Positions 11,512 to 25,500 of a stretch of 64,000 bases of DNA are shown here, one piece after another. Numbering within the stretch: position 1 is the stretch's first letter; each line of letters begins with the position of its first letter. The DNA is taken from positions 22,632,336 through 22,696,335 of the forward strand of contig NC_134958.1 in the NCBI RefSeq assembly GCF_965638725.1. The letters run 5' to 3'. The position numbers were made by a program, and so were the translations under genes. The notes under the pieces were generated by a model, which searched no databases, was not told the origin of the DNA, and saw nothing but the letters and a program-made list of their open reading frames with translations. The DNA is from Aptenodytes patagonicus (lineage: Eukaryota; Chordata; Aves; Sphenisciformes; Spheniscidae).

Positions 11512-14500
11512 GTGCGGACGTGTCCAAGCTGCATCACCAGCTGCCGTCCCCTCTCCGGAGAGGGACAGCCGCCGGTCCCTGCTGCACGGGCTGCATCTGT
11601 GTGTTTGGCCTCTAAATAGGGAGATATTTTAATATTTTCAGCAGACTGCATCTCCCGTTGGTCCCTGCCCCCAGATATTTCGTGCAGGACCAGAGGCCTG
11701 GTAGCGGGGCGCAGCGGGGTGCTTTGGTAGCTGCCCCGGTTTACACCAAGCACCTCAATAAAAGCCATTTTTATTCCAGATGAAACGCTGTCACTGAGGG
11801 TTGAAAGAGCTTCCAGCAAGTGCTTTCTTTCTGCAAAAATAAACAGAGGTGAGGGGTGGCCGAGACCCGATGCGCTGGTGGTGCTGAGAGGCTCTGGCAT
11901 CGGGCTGATGTGGAAAATCAGTGTTCAAGCCGCGAAAAGCAGCCGTGGTCCCCAGCTCCCCCTCAACGGTCCTTATCGCTGCGGCCTCCGCGCTTAGTTT
12001 TGGGCAACGGAAGCCTGCAGGTTCATGGATTTAAGCCCAATTAGCAACCCTAATTAAAACAGTGCATTCCCCCCCCCACCACCACCACCCCCGGGAAGGG
12101 TCAGCGTAACTTGGCCATGACCTCGGCTGGAGCGTTTGACTGTTCTGCCCAGGGTGAAGCCCACTGTCCTCTGCGGGACCCGAACCCGGGCTTAAAGTTA
12201 AGCCTGGGATTAGAGGCCGCGTTGAAGCCGGCCGGGGCGAGTCCCCCGCTGTCCTGAATCAGCAGAGCGGCTGCACGGGGAAGATCAAGAGCGGACGAGG
12301 GGTCTGGCGGCTCCCGGGGAGCGGAGTGTTGGATGCTGAAGGGAGGGAGCTGGCTGCGGGGCTCAGTGAGGAGCCGTGAGCTGGTCCCCTGCATCCATCA
12401 GCCGAGCCGTAGGGGACGGAAACCACGGTAAAAATCTTTAGGGTAAATCTTTAGGGTGGCGTCACCGTTCACAGGGGGCCGGGCCGAGGCCTCAGTGATG
12501 GAGGACGCAGCCCTCCAGACGGTCAGGTTTGTTTTCTCTCCTGGGCGCTGGGGAATTATTATATATTTATTATTAAATACACCCGCCAGCATCAGGACAA
12601 GCACCTTGGAGTGGGTCAGAAGCCCCGAGCCTGGACCCTAACCCTCACCTCCCAGCACGTGGCTACCGAGCGTCGCCCTTGGCTACCGACTAAGTGAACG
12701 ACGCTTATTTCGGTCCTGCTGCGGCGGGGGCTGTTTGAGGGCTGCTCACGCTGGCCCCGTCGTTACAGATGGGGACACGGCGATGGCGAGGGGCGAGCAG
12801 CTCTGGGGGGGGGATGCTCCAGGACGGCAGAGCCGTGAAGCTGCGCTCCCAGCTTGCCCCGCCTGAACGCGAGTTTTGCAAAATACGCTGCTTTTCCTTG
12901 GTGTTTTTCCTGGCTCCTGTTGTAGACGACGGCTCCTTGCTCGCTCTGTCCTACCAGCGTAAGGCGTGAAGGCCAAACCACCCCGAATCTTTAAGGCGAA
13001 GACAAGCATTCCCCAAACACAGGCCTTGGGGGAAAAAAAAGAGAAATCAACATCCCTCCCACATACACCCATCGTTTTTAGCCTGCTTCGGGATTTCTGA
13101 CTTTAAAACGCCCGGGGCCTGTCCTGCTGTGGAAGGAGCATCCTCATCCCTGCAAAACCTCGTGCTGAGCTCTCCCCAGGGATGTCTGCCCTCCATTTAA
13201 AGCCTTGCTCTTCTCTTCCCACTCCTCCATTAACGCTGCTGGGTTAATTTGGCCTCTGCGTTTCCTATATACCAGCCTTAAATTCCGTAATTAACAGGTC
13301 AACGCCGTCAATCCTATTCCACAGGCAGAGGAACCGAGACGGGGAGGGGGGCAGCGACGTGCCGGGTCCTGCTCTGCACTGGGAAGGGGGTGCAGAAGGA
13401 AAGGGGCTGGGGGCTTTCCCTCTGAATTAAACCAACACAAGAAAGAAAAAATAATATAACTGGGGGGGGGGAGTTAAAGCCACTCCCTGAAACTCAACCT
13501 CTTTCATCCCGCGGGAGCTCGGCAGATAGATCACAAGCGTCGCTGGGTCAGATGCTCTGGAGCTCTTCCAGGCCTGGCCGGTGTTTAAATAGAAAGGTTA
13601 TGTACCTGGGAGATTTATTTCATCTTTTAATTGGTTGTTTGTTTACACGACTTGGGAGCTCTTTGCTAATGTTTGCTTTGCTGGCTCACTCAGCTGCTGA
13701 AAATCCCGGCCGGCCGCGTCCCAGCCGGGCCGGTGTGCCGGGGGAGGTTGCCTTTCGGCTCCGGCTCCTCGGCTTCGCCCGGTGAGCCCCGGTGGTTCGC
13801 CGTGAGCCCTTCCCAGCCCCGCTCCGCAGGCATCACCAAACCCCCCCCGGAGCCGGCGTCTCTCCCGTCACACCCTCGCAGGCGTGCGGGTGGGATGGTC
13901 TAGATGAGGGTCCGCCACCCCAACGTCTCCCTTTCCCTTCCCTCGTGGGCAGGCTGACGGAAAAGAGGAGCGGGGGCCACCCTGGCCACGGAGGTGGCGG
14001 AGATGGACCCCCCTCAGCTGGGCTTTGGGGCTCCCCCTCTCCCGAGCATCCTGCCGGGCCCAGCAGAAAACGAGGTGCAGAGCACCACGGTTACGGGTTT
14101 GGTTTTTCCCAAGTGTGTGGTAAGGTCTGGGTCCTCCGCTGCTCTTAATCTGCACAAAGCTTTGGAGGAAAATCAGTTTTCTTCCACTGCGGCTCTAAAG
14201 AAAAGCGCTTTGGAAACGACTGGCGAGGTGCAACGCTTCTCTCGCGCCTCCTCTCTTGGTTTTATCTCATTTTGTGTTAATTTTCACCTTTCCACGAGCC
14301 GTGGGACTGCCTTTCAGCAGGCGTGCCCGGGCGATGGGCGCCCGACAGCCACGTAGGCGGATGGCTGCGGCACGAGGTGCCTTCGGGCTCTCTGGCAGAG
14401 CAGGTGTCTGACGGCAGATGGTCTCCTCCAACCCCCCCCCTTGGGGGGCCACTCATGTGGTTTGGGGTGGTGGTGGGGGGGGGGGGGGCTCTTTCCCTCC

Positions 14501-17500
14501 CTGCCCCAGCGTTGGAGCCGGTGGATCCTTACCGCGCTTGGCGTGCCTCCCCGGAGGGGAGACGGGAAGCGATGCTCCCTGGCCCGCGCCGATAAGGAGC
14601 AGCCACCCAGCCGGATCGGCGGGGTGAGCTTGGAAGGAGCAGCCTCGGGGGTGATGGGGAAGCCGCAGATAAAGGCCGGGGGTGGGGGGGTGGGGGTGGG
14701 ATCACGCCCAAGATGAGCTGGCGTTGGCAAGAGCCCTCTAAAATTAGGAAGGCAAAGGTGGGTGTTTCCAAGGCGGGAGGGTTCGCTCCAGAAAAACCTC
14801 CCAGCTTCTGCGGCTGATGGCCATCTTCCCGGCGGGGCGGCTTGCCCGCTCCTCTGCCAGCTCCTGCCCGTGCTCATTGAACCGATGTCAACAGCAGCCG
14901 CGTGCGTTCGGGAGGAGCTGATGGGTGTCACTGCAGGAATGTGGGGGTTTGGGTTTTTTTTTTTTTTTTCCATGGTTTTTGGGTTACAAATGTGTTAACG
15001 TCTGCTTTGCGCAATCAATCCGTTTCTCAATCTTTGCTCTCTGCAAACAACCGGAGACAAGCACGCGTTGCTTAACCGGGTAAATCAGAGCTACCTCTGC
15101 TCCCCCAGCCTCGCCAACCACACACGGCCAGCTCTTCTTTTCTCCTTCCTCCCATCACAGTCTGCATTAATAATGATAATTAAAACCGTGTTTGGGACCA
15201 GTTTCCTGGTTTATCCTCTGGGATTTCTTTTTTCTCCTGGACTTCCGAACTGCTTCTCACTGGTGGTACCAAGATGTGTTTCCAGGTGACATGGAGGAGG
15301 ACCTCCCCAGGTCCTGCTCACACGTTTTTGGGGGGGGAGGAAGACGATGGGGTTATTGGGGATGGCACCATCTTACGACCATCCCATGCCTAGCGTGGAG
15401 GCCATGATGGTGTCTCCAAGCTTTGGTCCGTGTGGCCATGAGGTTGGCTACGGGGCATCCTGCGCTGCCTCCCCAGCCTGTCCTCAATCCCTGGGAGGCA
15501 AAGCCAGCAGGGCATGGCGACCCAGCCCCAGGCCACCCGCTGACCCACTTGGCTTGGCATGTGCGGAGGAGATGTATGGAGCAGCGAGGAGGTCAGACCG
15601 GCCATCCAGGAAGCCTCCGAGGCGGCGCTGCCCTGAGGTAAGATGGGAGGACCAAAGGCGACGGGGAATTTTGCCCTCTTGCTGCAGGGCGTTGGGGAAA
15701 AAATGTATCATGAAGAAGTGGCGGGACGGCCACTGCTACGCTGGGCAATGGAGCCTTCTCCAAAAAAATCATCATCGCTTGGGGCTGAAAGGGCCTGTTG
15801 GGGCTAGAAGGTCCCGTGGAGGCCAAGGTGGTCTCCTGAGATGGGAATCACTTTCTGGAGAGCAGATGGGACCACGCGCTGAGCGTAGCTCTTCTGCTGG
15901 TGCTGAGCTTTGATGGGAAAGTGCTGGGCTTGGTGACCGTGGAGAACAGGGAGAGCTCACCCAGGATTTCCCTGGGCTGGGATTTACGTACGCCACCGGC
16001 CAAGTGATGAAAGGTCTGGAAAACCCAGGACCTGCCATGTCTTGCAGAGTCACCGGGCTTCTCCAAGCGGCATAAGCAAAGCTCAGCCCACTAATTGCCT
16101 GCCTGAGGACAAAGCTTGTGCATTTGGGTTTTGTTAGCATCTAGTCCGTGGAAGTCCCCATCCCGGGTGGCACCACGGTACCCAAGAGTGCCCCAGGGAT
16201 ACCTGGTGTCCTTCTGGTGGCAGAGAGTGCTTCTGCCCTGGGAAGTCCCTGGGGACTTCGGTGGCATCGAGGCCGGCTGCCAGCTGGGGCCGGGGAGTCA
16301 CCCAGCCTGGGGGGAGATGCTGAGCCGGGGCCAAGCTGTGCTTCCCTGAAGGCATCGGGTGGGAAGGGCTGATCCAGATGCTGGAAATCAGACGGCAGCA
16401 GGTTTCCCCGAGGGAGGGCTCAGCCAGGGGTAAGCCTCCTTGTAACTGGTTTCCATGGCCTGTAAGATGATGAGGACGTGGGTACCGGGAGGGGGAGATG
16501 CAGGGCAGAGGGTCATTTCAGCCCTAAGCCCTGAGCAGCTGTCCCTCTCCACTACCCAGGGTGGTAAAGCCATCCTGGCACCAGGAGCACGGCTCCACCA
16601 CCACCTCCTTCCCAGCCATCTTCCCCGAGGGTTTTCACAAGAAAAGCGCTGCTGAGGGAACCCGGGGACCATCAGGTGAGCCCTAAAGTCCCCATCCCAG
16701 TAACAGAGGGATGGAGAAGGAAAGCTTGAACTTCAGAGCAGCTGGCTGGTGGGACCTCGTCTCCCGTACCAGGCTGGAGAAGGTCCCACAGCCCCAGCTT
16801 CGGGCCTGCATCCAGAAATGCCATGGCGGGCACGGCCAAGAACTTCACTCATTTATTATTATTTTTTTTTTTCCTTTCCAGGCACTGAAAATTGCTGCGT
16901 GGGAAGACGGGGATTTGGAGGTGATGAATGGCTTTGCCGTGTTTACCAAACAGATGATTTCATTTTATGGGCACCAAACACCTGGGCTTGCCCTTCCTGG
17001 CTGGAAGAGCGAAATCCCACAAAACTGTTCACTAATACCGGCAAAAATTGGTAGCTTCAGAAGAAAACTGGGGAGGCTGGAGGTGCAGAGCCAGAGGAGC
17101 GGAGGGGAGAGGCCAGGCTCAGCCCTCCGAGGTATGTGATGTCCACGTGCTGCTGCTGGCCCAGCCAAGGGGATTTTCCAGTGACCTGGATGTAAGCAGG
17201 GCACGCTCCAGCCCTCCCGCCGGTCCTGGCTCAGCCGCCCTGGAGCCCTGCGGCATGGGAACCGGCTTGGACGAGCATCCCTGAGCCCAGAAGAGTCCAC
17301 TCAGCCCTTGCAGAGAGCCCAAGGGGGTCCCACACCTTCCCAGCCGCACCTTCTAATGAGGAAAACGCCCGCAGAGAGGCATTGGGAGGCATCAAGGGAC
17401 GCGGGTGCAAGTCCCGTCGGGGAACCGCACTGGGAGGGATGCTCCCGGGTCGCGGGGAGGCTGCACCTGAGCTGAGAGCAGCGCCGAGGTCTCGGCTCCT

Positions 17501-17666
17501 CAGTTGGCGTGTTGAAATCAGGGGTTTCCCGTAACAGGAGGATTGCGATGTTCCCCTCCGCGTCCTTGGAGGAGCAGCGTCTCGGCTGGCTGGCCTTGCT
17601 GTCCGTGAATCACGCCCTGCTTAGCAGAAAGGAGATCTTCAGGGCTTACTCCCGGCTCCTGCAACA
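11512..17666. other. Intergenic, no recognised gene
   Basis: GC-rich unique sequence with short G runs (for example around 14470-14490) and T runs (14956-14970). No frame shows a recognisable domain, and no convincing exon chain was found. Confidence 0.5.
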
Positions 17667-17714
17667 ATCCATCCATCCATCCATCCCTCCATCCACCCAC
17701 CCGCCCATCCATCC
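17667..17714. repeat. (ATCC)n microsatellite
   Basis: Imperfect ATCC tetranucleotide array with CTCC, ACCC and GCCC interruptions. Confidence 0.95.
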
Positions 17715-20700
17715 CCGAGTCGTTGCACCAAACCCGGGCGGTCCCTCTCACCCCGAGCTCTCTGCCGATGCTGCCGTCCTCCCTCTGGGTGGGGTGTCTG
17801 CTTTTCTTTCCCAGCGTGTACATCCCCTTCCCGATAGCAACACCAGCCACGTGCTCGCCTGGAAAACCTCTTGCAAAGCCTGAGATCGCAGGTCGAAACT
17901 TGACGGCTTGTTTGCTCCTCGGCTTCGAAGCATTTCTTTACCGTTGCTGTTTGCAAAGCCCTTGGTTGGGTTTTCGGGCTGTTGGTGTTGATGCACATCG
18001 TTTCTCTCGATTTGCCTTGGTTCACCTGTTGCTTTGTGCCATTTGGGATGTATTTGTAGTTTTTTGTGCTACCTCTGAGGAGCAAGCCCCAGGCTGCAAA
18101 AACCCCTCTCCCGTGGGCTGCGACGTACAGATCTCTCCAGAGAAGTGTTTCTGATCAAAAATAGATGTATTTGTTTTTAATAGCTTTCTGTTTCTTTTCC
18201 TAAATGATCTAGCTGCTTCTTCAAGGCATTTCAGCCCCAGCAGCATCCCGCGGCGAGGAGTTCCCCAGCTGAACGCGCAGCCTTAGCTCACCTCTGCTGG
18301 GGCAGGGACCTGGCACCGGAGCATCGCCAGTAATTTTCCACCCGACTCCGCGCTGTGGAAATACACCCAGGCACGGAAAAAGCCTGGAAGGGAATAAAGA
18401 AGACACTTGGCCAACACAGCTTGGCCAGCTCCCAAGTCAAGGAACGGCTTCAGGTTCATCTCCAGCTCCCCGGCAGCTTGGCAGGCAGGGCTGCCTCGGC
18501 TCTGCGTGGGCTGCGGGCTCCCCGGGGCCGGATCCTGCGCCACCCCCCCGCGCTATATATGGGACGGGCCAGCTGCGTTTCACCGGGCGGCCGCCGTGCC
18601 AAAACCCCGAGCGCTCCTGCTCCGACAGCTCCCTGCGCCGGCGGGTTCGGTGCAAGATGAAAAGGGGGGGGGGGGGGGAAATGGCCTTTTTGTGGGCTTT
18701 TGGTTTTTTTCCTTCATTCTCGCTGCAGAGCGAATGGGCTCGGACGCTGCCTTGGGAAGGAGAAGGAAAAAACTTGGCTCTTCCCGCAGCCAAGCCCCAC
18801 CAAAGGCCACGGTGAGGGCAGAGCGTGCAGAAGGCTTGGGGGCAGCGGGGATGTGGCGGTGGGAGGGAGGTGGCGAGCGGTCCCTTTATGAGACTGTAAT
18901 TGCCTCAGCTAAAAAACGCATTAGCCCGATGAGTGAAACGAGGTTTTTACGAGGGCAATAAGGCATTCCAGCGTGCCGGGGCGGTAATTGCCTGCCCGTG
19001 GCCCCAGGGTGCTGCGAGGAGCTGCTCATGCTCCTGCTGCGATACGGCCCCAGCCCGGGCAAGAGGGTCCAGGCTGTTTCCCAACCTCCCTGCGCTAATC
19101 CAGCTTACCTCACCCGTATGGCAATAGCCATCGGGAGCCATCCCCACCTCCCATTGCCAGCAGCTGGAGAGCACAAGATGTTCCCAGACAAGCCTCCCCA
19201 CACCCTGCACGCCCCCGGCAAACAAGGGAGGCTTCCCAAATCCCGCGGGCATCCTTCCCCCCCGCCCCGGTAGCTCCCTGTGACAAACGCCCTCGGAGAG
19301 CCGCAGTCCCTTGCCCACCTCCGTGAAAACTCGAGCTCCTGTGCAACGGGTGATGACACAGGCTGGGAAAGAGACGCCGGGGCAGACATGGCCGAAGTCT
19401 GTAACATCACCACGAGTCCAGAGAAGATGAATGAGGGGGCGACTACTCGCTGCCTCTTGTTGTGTAAAAACTAGGGCCATCAAACGCATCCAGCAGCCGG
19501 CGGGTTCAAAGCCACCCAAAGGAGATGCTTCTCCGTACGATTAAGCCGCGGAGCCCTTTGCCGTAGGGCAGTGTGATGCGGAAGGCTGAGGACGGCTTCA
19601 AAAAGCAATTCCTGGAAGAGAAAGCCACCCGGGACACAAGGAGCGTCACCAGCTCAGTTTGCTGGGTGCCTCAAGGAGTGCAGAAGTAACTTCTGTTCGC
19701 CCAGGTCTTACGTTTTCTCCCGGCCATCTGCTCCAGCCGATGGCTGGGGAGCGAGGAACGCCACCAGCGAGGTGGGGTTTTTTTGAGGCTCGGCTGGGGC
19801 ACATCTGCTCGCCCGCGCCGATACCGTGGTCCGAGACCTGAGGGCAGGTCGGCCAAGGGTGGGCTAAGCCCTGGGTCAGGGCTTGCAGCCCTGAGCGGGG
19901 TCAGGAGCAGGGGAGGGTTATTTGCTGCTGGTGGGAATGAGGGAAAGAGGATGTCCCCATTCCCAAGGTGGCCGGAGGGAGCTGGAGCCGCCGGGATTTC
20001 GCCCCAGCAGGAGGAATGACTCAGTAGGAGCCAGTCACAGGAGCAACCACAAGGATCGGTTATCAGTGGAAAATCTGTCTAGTGAGGGCATCAAAGCAGC
20101 TCCTTGTATGCCAAAACGAAGGGGGAGGGAGGGGAAAAGAGAACAAAGAGCTGCTGTGCCGGGCGAGTAGGGTTTTGTGGCCACCAGCCCCCAGCTGGGA
20201 CGGTGCAGAAGGGGGTTGAGAGCCCCATGTCCTTCCACTTAAGAGCTTCTTCTGCCCATCCTGACAATCCAAGAGCTGGGTGAGCCGGGAGGGGAAGGTC
20301 TCGCTCTCTGACAGCCCCACCAAAGTCAAGCCGGAGCCAGGCTATGTGTGCGTTATTCACCTTAAAACTATGTGAGTAAACAGAGAAGTCTCCTCTTCCT
20401 GGTCCCACCTCAGCAATTAAGCTGCATTTCTGCAGGCTGGAGGAGGCAAGCCCTAATCCACCCCAGCAGATAAAGGGGATGGTCTTGCTCTTTCCTCTGG
20501 TGAGACCTCGAGCCAAACCGCCCAGGAGAGGAAAAACGTGTAGCTCCAGTTAGTCTCCGGTGACATCCCCTCCTGCGTGGAGCTCCTTGAAGACGTCCCA
20601 CCGGGAGGAAGGCAGCCCTTTCCCACCAGCTCCGATGCTTTTATTGCCTGCGTCACACGCGGTTTTGGTCGCTCAGGAGCAGCGATGCTCACGACTTGCT

Positions 20701-21695
20701 CTGTGGTGGAGGGGAGTGGAGCAAACCGGTAAAAGCCCGGCCGAGAGACCCAGCACCAGCCGGGAGGAAGAAGAAGAGATGATCTTTGCAAAAGAGGGGC
20801 CTCCCTGCTAGCACAGCAGAAGCCTCTGAGCTCCGGGGACTTGGTGGCCACCACCGCAGCCGTGAGTCCCATGGGATGCTGCACCCTGACACCTTCCACC
20901 CCTGTCCTGGGGGGTTCCCGCAGGAGCTCTCGGGAGGCCTCCAGCTCCGTGGCTCAGTGCTGCTGGCAGCAGCCAAGCTTGGCTCTTCTCCAGAAAAGCC
21001 TTCATCCCTCTTGGTGTCCTCTTCCCCATCAGTGCCACGTGCTGAGGATTCCCAGTGGAAGAGGAGAAACCACCCTGGACCGTCCTAGAGGAAAGAGGGC
21101 ACCCTCCAGAGTGGGACCAAAGCCAGCCCAGAGCCGGGAAGCCTTGCAGAAGACTTTGAAGGGTTTCCAGCTCTCCTGAGACAGCGGTTTCTGCCAGCAG
21201 AAGGGGAGAATAAAGTGCCCGAACTCACCACGGAGCCGTGCGGCTGCCTGTCCTCCCACACCGAGTAAAGGAGGGTCAGAGGCGCCGCAGCAATGCCATG
21301 CGAACACCCTGGAGAGGTGAACCCACCTCCGAGCCCAGCCAGGGGTGAACCAAAAGATGGTTTAAAGACTTTGGGAGCACCTTTAAAGACTTTGGGAGCA
21401 TCTTGGTGCGTCCGTGGGCGGTCTGTGCAGGCTGGACTGGTGGGAGGCAGCTCATGGGTTGATAGCTGCGGGCTGGCCCCAATGGGCGCCCGAGCACACG
21501 GCTATCAGAGGTAACTGGTGGAGAACAGAGTCCAGGGGTTACAGAGTCTCGTAGCCATTCCCACAGTGGGAACCACATAGAAATAAATCAATAAACCGCT
21601 CCTGGGCTTCAGGTATACGCAGCAGCGTATGTGCCACCCCCCGTGGCACAGACACGACTCGGCATCCTCCGCGTTTGCTGCCGGAAACCACTTCT
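17715..21695. other. Intergenic, no recognised gene
   Basis: Unique sequence with no recognisable coding exon. A long G run lies at about 18663-18679. Confidence 0.5.
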
Positions 21696-21785
21696 AAACC
21701 AAACCAAACCAAACCAAACCAAACCAAACCAAACCAAACCAAACCAAACCAAACCAAACCCAACCCAACCCAACCCAACCCAACC
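21696..21785. repeat. (AAACC)n followed by (CAACC)n
   Basis: Thirteen perfect AAACC pentamers (21696-21760) change abruptly to five perfect CAACC pentamers (21761-21785). The complementary strand reads GGTTT then GGTTG, superficially telomere-like, but the unit is a pentamer and not TTAGGG. Confidence 0.98.
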
Positions 21786-22410
21786 CAGCGAGTAAGTCCC
21801 ACCTGGCGGGTCTGCTGCGCTGGCTGCAGACTACACCGGAGTTGGAAACTCCGTGGAGTTGGAAATCAGCCCCTTTTTTTTCCCTCTTGCCAGCTGATCT
21901 TTCAGCCGGATCAGTTCCTGGGCATCTTCACCCCCTAATCTCACCGATTATCACCGGTGGAAGGGAAAGGGCAGGAGCAGATGGGCAGGGGCAGGTTGGA
22001 GGTGGGAACAGGGCAGATGGGTCTGGGATGGTCTGGAGCTACTGCGGAGCAGCTCCTGGGCTGGGGAGCGTAAAGCCCAGGCTGTTGGTCAGCCCCCAGG
22101 GGCCGTATTCTGCCCGATCGACTTCTGCCTCCATCCCCGTGTCCCATGGTGCCCGTTCGGTGGCTCCGCGTGAGCTGCCGTCCCCTGTTTGCCCCGGCTG
22201 CGTAAGCCGGGCTGCTGGGGTGCAGAAGGCACCCGTGTTCCTGCTGCTGGTCGGGAAGTGCCAGAGGTGCTCCCACCTCCTCCGTGCTCCTCCACCTGCC
22301 TTCCCGGAGGAGGTATCGCCGTCCCCAGTGCCCTGAAGGCAGCTGAGGAGCTGAAAAGCCTCCAGCCCGGCTGGCGGAGGCCACCTCCATCCTCTGTGAT
22401 CTCAGAGCCC

Positions 22411-22510
22411 ATGGAGAAAGCAACCGACTGCTTGCTCTGGACCCTCGCGAGCCTGTTTCTCCTTGCACTGAGCAGCAGTCCCGCCTGGGATGAAGGAGCC
22501 TCCATTCTCG
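22411..22510 (+). CDS. Possible orphan first exon with signal peptide
   Basis: An ATG in fair context (cccATGG) opens MEKATDCLLWTLASLF and continues LLALSSSPAWDEG, which has the charge, hydrophobic core and small-residue site of a signal peptide. After 100 bases comes CTCG followed by GTGAGG, a good donor, leaving phase 1. No downstream exon could be linked to it and I do not recognise the protein. It may be chance, and it is listed only because signal peptide plus donor is an uncommon pairing in this stretch. Confidence 0.2.
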
Positions 22511-25500
22511 GTGAGGACGTTTTGGGCTGTGTTGTGGGGTCTGGCCCAGGTAAAGGGAGGATGTTCAGCTCCATCAACTCGACGGAGAGGCCGGTCCCTC
22601 GGTCCACCCGTCCTCTCCCAGCTCCTTCGACAGCAAAAAAAATCCCAGGGGCCGTGCAAGCCAGAGCTGCCTCCTTAGTCATCGCATCAAGTTCATTTGT
22701 GGCTATAGGTGGCATTTCTGAGGCAGCCAAACCACAAGTTTAGCAAGAAATGCAACCCCCAGTTGCTCTTGAGAGTGCGGAAAGCGTCAGAGAGGTCGAG
22801 GGTTTCTCTTTGGGAGCGAGCTGGGCGGGCACGCTGCGGCCACAGGTGGGAGGGGAAGGGGAGGAAGGTCCATGTGTTGCTGAAGTTCAAACCGGGTGAC
22901 CTCAACCAGAGCCGAAAAAAAAATAAGAAAAAAAAGAGGTAAACAAATCTGACAAAGAAACTGCAACTTCCTCAGGCTGATCTCTTGCAAGGCTTACCCA
23001 GAGTTACATCATGGTGCTCATCAGGCGCCGGGAGCAGAGTTCACAGCCCCAGCCCAGCCGGCAGCCGGCTCCGGCAGCGCCCTCCCGGGACCCCTCCAGC
23101 CTCCTGGGGTGCTTTCCCTGCTGCCTCCTGTGCTTCCCCTGCCCGGGGGGCTGCAGCCGACATGCGCAGGGGATCCCATAGGTAGCCATCCTCACCCCAT
23201 CCCTTGGGGATCCCACAGAGAGACGCGCCCTCCCCCCCCCCCCGGCTCCTTTGCCCTGGGGAGGCATGCACAGCACCCCATAGCCCCCCCACAGCACCCC
23301 ATGGCCGCCACACAGCCTGGCCACTGGTGTACACTGGTAACCGAGCCCCTTCCCCTCCGGGAGAGCAGGTCCCTGGGGATGGGTGTTGCTCTCTCTGGTG
23401 GAGAGCCTGGCACCGGGACAACTCCTGAGCATCGCCGTGACCCTAAACCGCTGACATGGAGAGTGCTGTGGGGTAAGGGACGGCGGCTGGAAGAGCCTTC
23501 GAAGGTCTGCACCTTCAAAGGATGCAGTTTCTTAGCTCGCTGCCAGCCTCCCTGGCAGCTAGGGCTCCAGAGCCCTCCGAGGCGTAGAGGGAAGGGGCTG
23601 GACAGCACCCATCCCCGGGGACGTGGGGACCCCCAGGCCAGCAAGCCGGGCCAGGAGGGGATGGTGCCCCAATCTCAGCAGGCTCCTGCAAGCAAACAGC
23701 CATCACAGCCGTGCTAGCGAGGCCAGCTTCTCAAAAATCTGGAAAGCCTGCAACCCGTTGTCCCTGCCCAGCCCCTGGCTGCCCGTCCCAGGCAGCCCTG
23801 AATCAGCCCGGCTTGGGTGCGGGAGCAGCCCAACGCCATGCCAGCCGACGAGGGGTGGCACTGAGGTGCCCTGCCCTGTGCCACCTGTGCGATGTTAGGA
23901 ATTGGGGCCAAACGGGGGGATAAAAGACCGGAGCGGTACTGGGGGCAGCACTGGGGGAGGATGGGGAAGCGGCTCCATTGACTTGCAGGCTGCAGCAGAG
24001 GAGGGGCAGGGTGATCGACTGAGCTCCGCGGGGCTTATCCCCCCTGGCTGGGGGCTCAGGGCTTTGGGAGGCTGTGCTGGCCAGGCTGCTCCCTGCTACG
24101 GGAGGAGGAGAGGGGTCTCCTGCTCTCTGGGGGCTTTGGGAGACAAGCTCTGGTGCCATCCCTGGAGGGACACAGTGCTGGTGCGTGGGAGAGCGGTGGG
24201 AGCAGGTCCCGCAGAGGGACCTGGCTTCATTTTGGAGCCCAGGCAGGTGTGGGGTGCTCAGGCATGGGCCTGGCTTCTACATGTGGGTGCTCATCCTGGT
24301 GCTCCCGTGGCCGGGAGCTGCACGGCCGCTGCTAGCCGGAGCAGAGGGCAGATGGCCAGCTTCCCTGGGCTCGCCTGTTGCCACATCCAAGCCTTTTTCA
24401 AGACCACAGATTTATTCCTCACCACGAAGCACTGAGCAAGGTAGTTTCCCTGCCCTGCCTGCTCCCCTCTTCTTCCTCCAAAACAGCCTTTGGGGAATGC
24501 TGGGGGTGTTCCCGGAGGTGATGGGAGCTGGGTGCCCAGGGAACAAACCCCGGGCAGGGGGCTGACCTCTGGGCTGGAAGGGCGGGTTGAGGAGGTGGCG
24601 AAAGGAGGGGAAGCTCACAGGGGAACCCCGGCCCGGGGATCTCTGCTCCTGGGCGTGGGATTCCTGCAAAAGCCCTTTTCTCATGGCCCGGGAGGCTCTT
24701 CCGCTCCCGTGCATGCCGTGGTGCTGGGGAGAAGCCGTGCCATGGGGCTGCCTTGGATATGTAATGGGTCGCTGGGTTTGGGGCTGTTTCCTTCCCGCAG
24801 GCGGGGAGCGGGCGAGTCACCCCAGCGCCCGCGTCCTGCCCTCCGAAAGAGCAGGGAGGGTGTCTGGAGCACCCCCGAGGCTGCCCCAGCCCCGGGACTT
24901 CCCGCGGTCGGAGCATCCAAACACTCTGAGGCCAAGCAAGACCGGCTGCCGGGCTTCAGCGCCGGAGCCATGGGCTTTCAAGCCCACGGCATGATGCAAG
25001 AGTGATTTTCCTCGGCTCCTGATGAGGCTTTGGATGGGTTTCATCAGCCTGTGAGCAGCTCCGAGGGGCGAACGGTGGCTCAGCTGCTCCGGCCGCCTCC
25101 TGGGACTCACCTGGGAATATCCCAGCGGGAGGATTTTGGGCACGGCCTGGAAGCGGGGCGCTTGGCAGCCTCACCCCAACACGGATGCGGCCGGGCTCCT
25201 GCCAGTCCCGCTCCAGGAAGCCTCCCCTCCGCCGAGGGTGCGGGGAGCTGTCAAGAGCCCTAATTCATCGCCTCCCCAACCGCCAAATGGTGGCTTTGTT
25301 TTTGCACTCGAGAAAGAAAAGAATAAAGCAGGGGAGAGGCTGTGTTTTGCAGGACTATAAAATAATCCCGCTGCAAGCTCCATCACCCAGGGAAAGGTGG
25401 CAGCGGCAGGACCAGGCACCCCGGGGGCTGCTCGGCTTCTCCCTCCCTGTGTCCTTCCCAAGGGTTTCGCAGGGCGAAGCCTCCCGCGCTGGGAAACAAA

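Noticed and set aside
10857-11900. 347-codon minus-strand frame with repeated NPTAAGMLGGTPP and matching plus-strand frames
   Set aside because: Entirely produced by the 39-bp minisatellite, open on both strands at once.
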